64,000 nucleotides of DNA, taken from positions 124,001-188,000 of the forward strand of contig JAFUQU010000037.1 in NCBI GenBank assembly GCA_017472255.1, given 5' to 3'. A program made the translations under genes and the position numbers. The first letter of the stretch is position 1, and every line of letters begins with the position of its first letter. The DNA comes from Clostridia bacterium (GTDB lineage: Bacteria; Bacillota; Clostridia; Oscillospirales; CAG-272). Shown piece by piece: positions 24,196 to 32,365 of the stretch. Below the pieces are notes generated by a model. That model was given only the letters and a program-made list of their open reading frames with translations, was not told where the DNA came from and searched no databases.

Positions 24196-26442
24196 ATGAC
24201 ATTCAAAGGAAAATTCATTACACTGGCAGAATTCGCCTATCTGCCGCCCATCGATGTCTTCCATCGTGAAGGTGAGGACGATCGGGAAAAGTACCGTGAG
24301 CTTGATAAGAATATTAAGGCGGCGCATCCCGACGGACTGAAGAATCTGCATATTCTCTTCCGCCGCAGCTTTACGCTGGCGGCGGGGACCTGCTGCCGGG
24401 TCTATATGAACCTGACGGCGGACGATTATTACAAGCTGTACATTAACGGTAGCTTTGCTGCCCAGGGTCCGGCGCAGGATTACCCCTTCGCTTACAACTG
24501 GAACCGGGTGGATATTACCAATCTGCTGCGGGACGGCGAGAACGAAATTTTCGTCGAGGTTTATTACATGGGTTTGATCAACCGCGCCTATGACAGCGGT
24601 GATTTGCGCTGCGGCTTGATTGCCGATGTAATCGGCGAGACGAGAGAGGGCGAGGTTTGCCTGCTTTCCACCGATGAGAGCTGGCAGTGCGCCGTCGATA
24701 AGAGCTACACGGGTATGCGCACCACCGGTTATGAAACCCAGTATCTCGAGGATCGTGACCTGCGCATTCAGCCCACCGAATGGGAGCGCGTCCGTGTGCG
24801 CAATCACGATTATACCTTCCATGGCGAACCGGTGCCTACGCTGGATGTACACACCATCGAGCCGGTGACTATGCTGACCCGCACCGTTACCGAGGAGGAA
24901 AAGGAGCGCGTATCGCTGGTGGCGGACTTCGGTCACGCGACCACGGGCGGTCTGCGTCTGGTGATCAAGGGTCACGCGGGCGATGTAATCGAGCTTCGCG
25001 CCGCCGAGGAACTGGCTCCCGACGCGGACGGCAAGCAGCCAAAGGAGGGCGAGCTTACGTCCGATACCGCCATCCGCTGGAAGAGCCGCGCCAACTGTGC
25101 TTACAGCGAGTTTGTGACGCTGGACGAGGGAGAGAACCTCCTCGATCAGTATGATTATAAGATTTTCCGTTATGCCGAGGTGCTGTATGAGGACGCTGAT
25201 ATCGAAGTGATTTCCTTCACAGCGGTGGAACGCCACTGGTCCTTCGATGAGGAAGCCTGCCAGCTGGAAAGCTCGGACAAGGTTCTGGAGCAGGTGTTTG
25301 ATATCTGCAAACGGGGCGTCAAGCTCGGTTCGCAGGAGGTTTATGTGGACTGCCCCGGACGCGAAAAGGGACAATATGCGGGCGACCTGACCGTAACCAG
25401 CGCGTCCCAGCTCTGGCTGACCGGCGATACCCGTCTCTTTGTCAAGGCGGTGCGCAATCAGCTGGAATCGGCGTTCATCGACGAGGGGATTATGGCGGTA
25501 ACGCCCGGTTCCTATATGCAGGAGATTGCCGACTATTCGCTCCAGCTGCCGATTCTGGCGCTGCGCTATTACGATTTCACCGGCGATGCCGATGGTCTGC
25601 GCGACCTGCTGGTGGCCTGCGATAAGATGCTGACCTACTTTGAGAGATATCAGCGGGAGGACGGTCTACTGGACGGCGTGAGCTGCAAGTGGAATCTGGT
25701 TGACTGGCCGGAGAATCTGCGGGACGGTTATGACTTTCCGAAGGTTCGCCCGATCACCAAGGGTGTCCACAACGTGATTAACGCCTTCTATATCGGCGCT
25801 GTGATCTGCACCGAGAAGATCATCGACATTCTGGGCATTCCGCTGGAGGAAGGCGCGAGACGTTCCGAAGCGCTGATTGAAGCCTTTAACCGCTGCTTCT
25901 GGCGTCCCGAACTGGGGCTGTACGCGGATAACGAGACGACCAGCCACTGTGCGCTGCATTCCAATATTCTGCCCGCTTTCTATGGTTTTGCGCGGACGGA
26001 GGCGCGTCAGCCCATCATTGAGCTGATTCGCAGCAAGGGATTGGTCTGCGGCGTGTACATGAGCTATTTCCTGCTCAAGGCGCTCTGCAATCTGGGAATG
26101 TATACCGACGCCTATCGGCTGATCACGTCTCAGGCGGAGAACTCCTGGTATAACATGGTGCGCGAGGGCGGAACGACCTGTTTTGAGGCGTGGGGCAAGG
26201 ATAAAAAGTGGAACACCAGCCTCTGCCATCCGTGGGCGAGCGCGCCGATTTCGGTGCTGATTGAAGATATTCTGGGCATTTCGCCCAAGCTGCCCGGCTT
26301 TGCCGAGGTGGATGTGCGCCCGCACATTCCGAGCACGGTGGAAAAGCTGGAGATGCGCATTCCACTGCCAACGGACAGGCACATAGAATTTGAATGGGAG
26401 AGAGGGTTCTATAATTACCGCATTCTGAAGAATGAGGGTTGA
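24196..26442 (+). CDS. GH78-type alpha-L-rhamnosidase
   Basis: At 748 residues this fits a glycoside hydrolase of the alpha-L-rhamnosidase family. The N-terminal beta-sandwich region (about 50-330) includes YMNLTADDYYKLYINGSFAAQGPA. The (alpha/alpha)6 barrel starts near 345 with VYVDCPGREKGQYAGD, whose Glu (about 390) is in the position of the general acid. GGTTCFEAWGK (Glu about 664) supplies the likely base. There is no signal peptide, so it is probably cytosolic and acts on imported rhamnosides. It starts 2 nt after the small membrane-protein gene without its own clear SD, suggesting coupling. Confidence 0.88.
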   Translation: MTFKGKFITLAEFAYLPPIDVFHREGEDDREKYRELDKNIKAAHPDGLKNLHILFRRSFTLAAGTCCRVYMNLTADDYYKLYINGSFAAQGPAQDYPFAYNWNRVDITNLLRDGENEIFVEVYYMGLINRAYDSGDLRCGLIADVIGETREGEVCLLSTDESWQCAVDKSYTGMRTTGYETQYLEDRDLRIQPTEWERVRVRNHDYTFHGEPVPTLDVHTIEPVTMLTRTVTEEEKERVSLVADFGHATTGGLRLVIKGHAGDVIELRAAEELAPDADGKQPKEGELTSDTAIRWKSRANCAYSEFVTLDEGENLLDQYDYKIFRYAEVLYEDADIEVISFTAVERHWSFDEEACQLESSDKVLEQVFDICKRGVKLGSQEVYVDCPGREKGQYAGDLTVTSASQLWLTGDTRLFVKAVRNQLESAFIDEGIMAVTPGSYMQEIADYSLQLPILALRYYDFTGDADGLRDLLVACDKMLTYFERYQREDGLLDGVSCKWNLVDWPENLRDGYDFPKVRPITKGVHNVINAFYIGAVICTEKIIDILGIPLEEGARRSEALIEAFNRCFWRPELGLYADNETTSHCALHSNILPAFYGFARTEARQPIIELIRSKGLVCGVYMSYFLLKALCNLGMYTDAYRLITSQAENSWYNMVREGGTTCFEAWGKDKKWNTSLCHPWASAPISVLIEDILGISPKLPGFAEVDVRPHIPSTVEKLEMRIPLPTDRHIEFEWERGFYNYRILKNEG

Positions 26443-26464
26443 TTGACCAACTTTCGGCATAGTG

Positions 26465-26496
26465 AAAAGCGTCGCGATGATATCGCGACGCTTTTT
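26465..26496 (+). terminator. Intrinsic terminator after GH78
   Basis: AAAAGCGTCGCGAT and ATCGCGACGCTTTT form the stem, with TTTTTGTG after it. Confidence 0.88.
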
Positions 26497-26553
26497 GTGA
26501 ATGTGGCATAAATTTGCGCGGGTAAATTTGGCAGTACCAATGTAGAAATTGTA

Positions 26554-26582
26554 TTGCATTTATGGGTAAAATATGGTATAAT
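26554..26582 (+). promoter_or_regulatory. Promoter of the 907-residue lipoprotein gene
   Basis: TTGCAT (26554-26559), 17-bp spacer, TATAAT (26577-26582). The leader is about 90 nt and ends with TAAGGAGG. Confidence 0.75.
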
Positions 26583-26677
26583 ATATATAAAACTGATAGG
26601 CATGATGTATAGCTAATGGTCGTGGCTAAAGATAATCTTCAGTCATACAACAACATATTATAAGGAGGCAGCTTATT

Positions 26678-29401
26678 ATGAGAAAAATTTCGTTCGTTCT
26701 GTTTTTATCGATGTTATTCCTGCTCGTATTCCCCTCATGCAGTGAAAGTGAAGATACACCGATAATCGATGAAGACACTGACCCGACTATCAGTACTGCT
26801 GACCCTAATTTTGAGGGCAGATATCGCTTATATTGGTTGGAGCTGCCGACCGGAAAATACTTCGCATCTAACCATGAGGAATTAGACCTCAGTCACAATG
26901 AGTTTGAATATAAAACAGCACGAAGTTTTACGAGGATGGAAGGAACAAATTCAAGAGGGGAACCATTCGATGGAATTTATAAGCTGAGTACTGCATCGTT
27001 GTCCAATTATATTAGAGATACTTTTGATAAGGATTTGTTTACTGATGATGGACGATATCTGCTTCCATTCTATCATAATACAGAACAAAGGGTATATCAT
27101 GAATTTGAAATGCCTGAGTTTAATCAAAAAATATACGCAGCAGGCGGGCGTGTTATTTATTTCGATGCTAAATCCGACGGCGATTTGAAACTGATGCAGT
27201 TTTCGCCATATACACTTGACTATGAAATCATTGATCTTGAATTTCCGGAAAGTGATCACGCATCATTGACCATGTTAGTTCCCGAAAGTCTCAGAAGTGC
27301 GCCTGATGGCGGCTTCTGCGGCATCTATCTGCGCAATGAAAATAATGATGATGTAGAAACAATAGGTTTTAATAATAGTATTGGGGATTATAGTTTTTCC
27401 TGGTGGGATGCAGACGGAAAACAGATATTCACAAAACCGATGGATGAATTTACTGGAATCAGCAATAGAATATCAAGTCTATCAATTCTCCAAGGCTATA
27501 CAATGGGGTTTAACTTCTTTGTCGCAAATAACGGCATTTTCTTTATGAGTTCTACACGGGATATCTATGTTTTCTCAACCGAGGGCGAATTGTTATATAC
27601 TGTGCCATACGGTACATCGCGAGGAGAGCTGGCGCTGGATGGCGAAGGGAACGCCATTATTTTGGGTCAGACTTCATCCAATGGGAAGACCCAATATGTA
27701 TACATGACCTTCGACCACGAAGCGAAATCGATCAGCCAGAAGTATGAGCTGCCCTCCGACGCGATGTCCACAATCTCTTTCGCGCCGGGCTATGACGCAT
27801 ACTGGTACAGCGGCGCGGGCATTATAGGCGGAAATGTGGACGAAAAGCCGGAAACGCTGGTGACGTGGTCGGACTACGATATCAAATACAGCCAGGTGGA
27901 CGCCATCAAAATCGTGGACGAAAACCACATCTTCTTCATGCTGGAGGGAACCGACGAGGAATTCCCGAAGATCGGTCTGTTCACCACGGAGGATATCGAG
28001 GGCTATGAAGCTGCCCGTGTCACGAAAAAGCGTGAGACAATCACCCTTGCCTATGTGGCCAGCAGCGACGTGTCCGCACCGAAATACATCGAAAGCTGCA
28101 TTGCCAGCTTCAATGACACGAACCAGAAATACCGCATCAAGACCGTCTACTATGCGACCGACGGAACGCTGTCGGCAAACAATACCCTTGTCCGCGATAT
28201 CGTGAGCGGAAACATCCCCGATATGATTCTGTTCGATGAGGATATATCGGCAGATGCCTTCGCCGATCTGGATATCTTCATCGACCTGTATAAGCTGATG
28301 GACGCGGACGAAACCTACAACAGAGATGCGTTCGTCCCGTGCGTGCTGACGCCGTTCGAAAACAACGACGGCGAGCTGCCCTACCTGACGATGCAGTTCG
28401 GGCTGTCCACTGTCATTTCGTCGAAGAAAACCATGGGCAACATGGAAAGCTGGACACTGAAGCAAATGGCGGATTACACGAAATCTCTGGGCGACAGGAC
28501 GCTGTTCAGCTATTATACAATCCAGAAAGAATATACCCCGAGCAATCTGCTGGAGCAGCTTCTGCCGGATATGCTGGGCAACTACATCGACTATGAAAAG
28601 GGTAAGGCGGATTTCGGCGGCGACCTGAAAACGCTGCTTGAAATGTGCAAGAGCGCGAATGTGTACAATCAAGCCACCGCAACGCCTCCCCTTTATGTGA
28701 GCGGCGACGTGTCGGTGAAATTCCAGACCAACATCACGAACATCAGCAGATTTCTCGTGACGAAATACGGTTTCTACGGCGGCGAGGACGTGACGTATAT
28801 CGGCTATCCCACGGATTCGGGCTGCGGAACGTCGATTATCCCGACCATGAGCCTTGCGATTACCACCGCTTGTAAGAAACCCACCGGCGCGTGGGAGTTT
28901 ATCACCCATTGTTTGGATGATATGTACGCGGAGTGGGAGTATACGGCGCCTGTGGAGGACGAGGGCAGCGAGTATGTGGAGTATCCGGAGATCAGCACTA
29001 CCAACGCCTTTTCCTGCGAGAAACGGACGATTGAACGGATGCTGGATACGTTGGAGCATTATTACTTCTATACTTTTACGTCGATATCCGATTATGATAA
29101 TAATTATGTAATTCAGGGAACTACTTCATCACCGAGGCATTATACGCTTGACGGCGGCTATCAGGAAAGAGATTTGAAACCCAACAAGTTGTATAATTCG
29201 ATAGAATTCTATTCGCTCAGCGAGGAGGACAGAAACGATTTCATGGGGCTGCTGGATAACATCACGATGGTGCGCAGCTACGACAGCGACCTGCTTGCGA
29301 TCATTTACGAGGACGCGCAGTATTACTTCAATGGCACGAAATCGCTGGATGAAACGGTGAAGATCATCGAGAAACGGGTCAAAACCAAGCTCAGCGAATA
29401 A
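26678..29401 (+). CDS. Large lipoprotein with C-terminal solute-binding domain
   Basis: The 907-residue lipoprotein has signal and lipobox LLVFPS-C. The first half (about 40-450) looks all-beta with propeller-like repeats, for example GIFFMSSTRDIYVFSTEGELLY. The second half (about 455-905) resembles a family-1 solute-binding protein (YIESCIASFNDTNQKYRIKTVYY...IVSGNIPDMILFD). No transporter subunits are near, so it may sense or capture saccharides at the surface. Base composition is odd: roughly the first kilobase is much more AT-rich than the rest, with a change near 27.6 kb and a further AT-rich patch around 29.06-29.2 kb. That suggests a mosaic gene. Its own promoter and terminator make it monocistronic. 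Confidence 0.85.
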   Translation: MRKISFVLFLSMLFLLVFPSCSESEDTPIIDEDTDPTISTADPNFEGRYRLYWLELPTGKYFASNHEELDLSHNEFEYKTARSFTRMEGTNSRGEPFDGIYKLSTASLSNYIRDTFDKDLFTDDGRYLLPFYHNTEQRVYHEFEMPEFNQKIYAAGGRVIYFDAKSDGDLKLMQFSPYTLDYEIIDLEFPESDHASLTMLVPESLRSAPDGGFCGIYLRNENNDDVETIGFNNSIGDYSFSWWDADGKQIFTKPMDEFTGISNRISSLSILQGYTMGFNFFVANNGIFFMSSTRDIYVFSTEGELLYTVPYGTSRGELALDGEGNAIILGQTSSNGKTQYVYMTFDHEAKSISQKYELPSDAMSTISFAPGYDAYWYSGAGIIGGNVDEKPETLVTWSDYDIKYSQVDAIKIVDENHIFFMLEGTDEEFPKIGLFTTEDIEGYEAARVTKKRETITLAYVASSDVSAPKYIESCIASFNDTNQKYRIKTVYYATDGTLSANNTLVRDIVSGNIPDMILFDEDISADAFADLDIFIDLYKLMDADETYNRDAFVPCVLTPFENNDGELPYLTMQFGLSTVISSKKTMGNMESWTLKQMADYTKSLGDRTLFSYYTIQKEYTPSNLLEQLLPDMLGNYIDYEKGKADFGGDLKTLLEMCKSANVYNQATATPPLYVSGDVSVKFQTNITNISRFLVTKYGFYGGEDVTYIGYPTDSGCGTSIIPTMSLAITTACKKPTGAWEFITHCLDDMYAEWEYTAPVEDEGSEYVEYPEISTTNAFSCEKRTIERMLDTLEHYYFYTFTSISDYDNNYVIQGTTSSPRHYTLDGGYQERDLKPNKLYNSIEFYSLSEEDRNDFMGLLDNITMVRSYDSDLLAIIYEDAQYYFNGTKSLDETVKIIEKRVKTKLSE

Positions 29402-29404
29402 ACG

Positions 29405-29449
29405 AAAAGAACCAGACAGCCGTTCCACGAACGGCTGTCTGGTTCTTTT
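29405..29449. terminator. Strong intrinsic terminator (21-bp stem)
   Basis: AAAAGAACCAGACAGCCGTTC and its full complement flank CAC; T's lie on the plus side and A's on the other, so it can work both ways. Confidence 0.9.
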
Positions 29450-29464
29450 ATATGAGGAGATGGG

Positions 29465-29593
29465 TCATTTCTTTTTCAGGTTATTGCGCATGATAATAAA
29501 CAGTGTAATCAGCGAGCCTAAGAGGGCGAGAATGGATACGGTAAAGCCGTCAACCGTCGGTGCGGAACGAACAAGATCGGTAAGCAGCGTCAT
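29465..29593 (-). CDS. Small 42-residue single-pass membrane protein
   Basis: This short frame runs from an ATG at 29593 to a TGA at 29465. AGGAG lies 8 nt before the ATG. The product starts MTLLTDLVRSAPTVDG. It has one hydrophobic helix at about 18-35 (FTVSILALLGSLITLFII) and ends in a basic tail, RNNLKKK. The SD, the N-out/basic-in layout and the terminator directly after the stop support a real gene. It lies 91 bp after the DacA-like gene on the same strand and may share its transcript. I do not recognise a family. Confidence 0.6.
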   Translation of the reverse strand: MTLLTDLVRSAPTVDGFTVSILALLGSLITLFIIMRNNLKKK

Positions 29594-29684
29594 AATTGTG
29601 TCTCCTGTAGTAAGAAAGTTTCCTGCTTGATTAGACGAGGAATTTTCGGAAAAGTTTCAAAAACCGTTAAAAAATCGTAAAAAT

Positions 29685-31004
29685 TCAGCGTCTTCGACGG
29701 TACCGCTTCCGGCGTGCATACTGCATCCAGATCAAAACAACCACATAAGCCACAATTAACAGTACCACAACCAGTATGGCGGCTTTGAACTGTGTGCTGG
29801 CGATAAGCCCACCCAGCAGATCGAGAATGTACAGAATATTGCTTCGGTCAACGCCGTTGCGCGTGATCAGGTCGTAGGTACCCAGATTCTGTCCGTCAAA
29901 CTCGATGGTCAGATGTCCGCCCACGGCGCCTTCGCTGACAGGCGCAGTGAAATAATCGCCGTCCAGCACCCAATCGATTTTCAGATCCTTGGAAACGTCG
30001 ATATCCACCGGCAGATACAGTTCTACGTCCTGCGAGGGGAACAGCATTACATAATCCACCTTGCTTGCCAGACGAACCGGCATTTCGCAGATCATGTCGG
30101 CGGTGGTCAGCAGCTTTGTGTAGCCGTAAGCGTTGAACGCCCATTTGATCAGATTGGCTGCCTCGGTATAGGAATAGATGTAATCCTCATCCGCCTGTGC
30201 GCCCATGACCACGACAACGTAGGTCAGACCATCCCGGACTGCGGTGGTAGCGATGCAGTAGCCGCCCTCTACCGTATATCCGGCGTTAAGCCCGAGGGGG
30301 ATTGACCAGATGTATTTGTATTCCATGTGGCTGGAAAAGTAGTAGTTTTTATTGAAGATGGTGCGCTGCTTTTCCTTGTTGGTGGCGTTCATTACGTACT
30401 TTTCCACCGATGAGATTTCCATCATCAGGTCAATTTTCGCCGCGTAGGTGGCGATAATCGCCGTATCCCGGGCGGTCGTTACCATAGCCGGGTGGTGCAT
30501 ACCTGTGGGATTGGTGTAGAGGGTATTTTCCGCGCCCAGTTCCTTGGCTTTGGCGTTCATCATAACCACAAATTCATCGATGCCGCCTGCAATTTCGTAA
30601 GCCAGCACATTGGCTGCGTCATTGGCACAGCCGACGATCAGCGCGTACAGCAGGTCTTTCACCGTCACCACTTCATCCCGTTTCAGCGCGATGTTGTTGC
30701 CCTGCACATAAGCGACCGCACCTGCCGGAACCGTGACTTCCTTTGTCAGATCGTCTCCCAGCGCTTCCAATGCCAGAATGGCGGTCATCAGCTTGACGGT
30801 GGAGGAGGGGTAGATGACCTCGTCCGCGTCCATTTCGTAGATGTATCGGTCATTCTCCAGATTGTAAACGATGGCAGCGTTGGCGTGGGTGACTTCATAT
30901 GGCTCGATTTTTTCGGTTGTCTCTTCCGCATGGACATACGCCCCCGCCATGCACAACATAAACGTCAGTACGGTCAGAATCAGGGACAGAAAGCGTTTTG
31001 GCAT
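29685..31004 (-). CDS. D-alanyl-D-alanine carboxypeptidase family protein (S11) with degenerate motifs
   Basis: The 439-residue exported protein has a signal peptide ending near YVHA-EE. A peptidase-S11 domain (about 35-280), a beta-rich C-terminal domain and a final membrane helix with a very basic tail (YARRKRYRRRR) follow. The acylation motif is intact: S68-T-V-K71 in YPSSTVKLMTA. The S-x-N motif reads CAN (126-128), and the usual K-T-G reads N-A-G (about 238-240, in GLNAGYTVEGGY). DacA/DacF enzymes trim the last D-Ala of peptidoglycan stem peptides. Loss of the KTG lysine and threonine makes normal activity doubtful. The start overlaps ribF by 25 nt. Confidence 0.88.
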   Translation of the reverse strand: MPKRFLSLILTVLTFMLCMAGAYVHAEETTEKIEPYEVTHANAAIVYNLENDRYIYEMDADEVIYPSSTVKLMTAILALEALGDDLTKEVTVPAGAVAYVQGNNIALKRDEVVTVKDLLYALIVGCANDAANVLAYEIAGGIDEFVVMMNAKAKELGAENTLYTNPTGMHHPAMVTTARDTAIIATYAAKIDLMMEISSVEKYVMNATNKEKQRTIFNKNYYFSSHMEYKYIWSIPLGLNAGYTVEGGYCIATTAVRDGLTYVVVVMGAQADEDYIYSYTEAANLIKWAFNAYGYTKLLTTADMICEMPVRLASKVDYVMLFPSQDVELYLPVDIDVSKDLKIDWVLDGDYFTAPVSEGAVGGHLTIEFDGQNLGTYDLITRNGVDRSNILYILDLLGGLIASTQFKAAILVVVLLIVAYVVVLIWMQYARRKRYRRRR

Positions 31005-31942
31005 AGCTTGCCCTCCTTATCGGCGAAATAGCGGCGCGCTTCCTCCGCGTCCCGCTCAATCTGGCGGCGGAGCGCGTCCACGTCCGGGAACTTCATTTCA
31101 TCCCGCAGCCGCTTATAAAAAGCCACGCGAACCGGGCGGTCGTACAGATTGCCCGTATAATCGAGGATGTGCGTCTCGCAGTTCATCTTATGCGTATCGT
31201 TGACAATCGTCGGTCGTACACCCACATTTGCCACGCCGATATGAATGCCGTCGCCTGTTTCAACCCGGCAGGCATAGATACCGTTCTTCGGAATGACGCA
31301 GCCTTCCGGGAAGTTCTGGTTGATGGTTGGCAGACCGATGGTACGCCCCAGCTGTTTGCCGTGAACCACCGGCGCGTTCAGCGTGAAGGGGTATCCCAGC
31401 ATCCGGGCGGCGGTTTCGGTATCGCCCGCCTTGATGAGGGCGCGGATGGCGGTGGAGCTGACCGGCTCGTCATCCAGATAAACAGGGGGAACGACGATGC
31501 AGCCGCGAGGCGCCATCAGGCGGCATAATGCTTCGCTGTCACCCTGACCTCCCTGTCCGAAGCGGAAGTTGTAGCCGCAGATCGCGCAGACTGCGCCGCA
31601 GCCTTCAATCAGCTTTTCGCGCACAAAGCGCTCGGGGGAAAGATGGCGGACGGCGCTGAAATCTTCCAATATTACATAGTCCACGCCCAGTGCGGCAAAC
31701 CTGCGCAGCTTGTCCTCCTGCGTGGTAATGCAGTGCGCCCCGGCCTTGTTTGGCATCACCGACGGCGTGTCGGCGAACGTCCAGACGCCGGAGGAAATGT
31801 TATGCTCTTTCGCGTATCCGACGGCGCGTTCGATCAACGCGGCGTGACCAATGTGTACTCCGTCAAAGCTGCCGAGCGCGACAGCAAGAGGAGAGCGGAA
31901 GCCCTCCTCTTGCTGCATGGTGTGAAAATCGTAAATGATCAT
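30980..31942 (-). CDS. ribF: Bifunctional riboflavin kinase/FAD synthetase
   Basis: RibF makes FMN from riboflavin and FAD from FMN. The N-terminal adenylyltransferase (about 14-180) has ALGSFDGVHIGHAALI and VSSTAIRALI. The C-terminal kinase domain has VVHGKQLGRTIGLPTINQNFPE and GVANVGVRPT. At 320 residues it is normal for the family. The 3' end overlaps the dac gene by 25 nt, and ireB lies 11 bp upstream, so ireB-ribF-dac form one transcript behind the promoter near 32.3 kb. Confidence 0.96.
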   Translation of the reverse strand: MIIYDFHTMQQEEGFRSPLAVALGSFDGVHIGHAALIERAVGYAKEHNISSGVWTFADTPSVMPNKAGAHCITTQEDKLRRFAALGVDYVILEDFSAVRHLSPERFVREKLIEGCGAVCAICGYNFRFGQGGQGDSEALCRLMAPRGCIVVPPVYLDDEPVSSTAIRALIKAGDTETAARMLGYPFTLNAPVVHGKQLGRTIGLPTINQNFPEGCVIPKNGIYACRVETGDGIHIGVANVGVRPTIVNDTHKMNCETHILDYTGNLYDRPVRVAFYKRLRDEMKFPDVDALRRQIERDAEEARRYFADKEGKLCQNAFCP

Positions 31943-31953
31943 ATGGATAAAGC

Positions 31954-32241
31954 TCAGATGCCGAGATAATTTTTCACAAGGGTGTTGAGAAGCTCGTCGC
32001 GGTCAATCCGGCGGATGAGGCTGCGGGCATTCTTATAGTTTGTGATATACGTGGGATCCTCGGAAAGGATGTAACCGACAATCTGATTGATCGGGTTGTA
32101 GCCCTTTTCGCGGAGGGCTTCGTAAATGGCGGAAAGCGTGCGCTTCATCTCATCCTCTTTTTCGTCGTGGACGGTAAAGGTGATGGTCTTCGACTTATCG
32201 GGGGAGACCTGCGCTTCATGATCGGCGGTTTGCATCGGCAT
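31954..32241 (-). CDS. IreB-family regulatory phosphoprotein (DUF965)
   Basis: The 95-residue protein carries the strongly conserved core [57 protein letters not shown]. In Enterococcus the homologue IreB is a substrate of the PASTA kinase IreK and lowers cephalosporin resistance. The N-terminal Ser/Thr-rich part ([12 protein letters not shown]) is in the place of the phosphorylated residues there. It is the first gene of an operon with ribF and a penicillin-binding-type protein. AAAGGA lies 9 nt before the ATG. Confidence 0.93.
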   Translation of the reverse strand: MPMQTADHEAQVSPDKSKTITFTVHDEKEDEMKRTLSAIYEALREKGYNPINQIVGYILSEDPTYITNYKNARSLIRRIDRDELLNTLVKNYLGI

Positions 32242-32297
32242 CTGAATCAGTCCTTTCGTTGCTCATGCGTTTGGGTTGGTTTGATGTTTGTGATAAT

Positions 32298-32326
32298 ATG
32301 ATACACCAAACGGGGCGAATTTGCAA
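32298..32326 (-). promoter_or_regulatory. Promoter of the ireB-ribF-dac operon
   Basis: Minus-strand TTGCAA (32326-32321), 17-bp spacer, TATCAT (32303-32298). Confidence 0.65.
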
Positions 32327-32365
32327 GAGGAAAGAGGGATTTGTTAGATAATTGTAATGTTGCGG

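Noticed and set aside
27674..29059. 461-codon minus-strand frame inside the 907-residue lipoprotein gene
   Set aside because: It is a shadow of the GC-rich part of the real gene; no SD, signal or family likeness.
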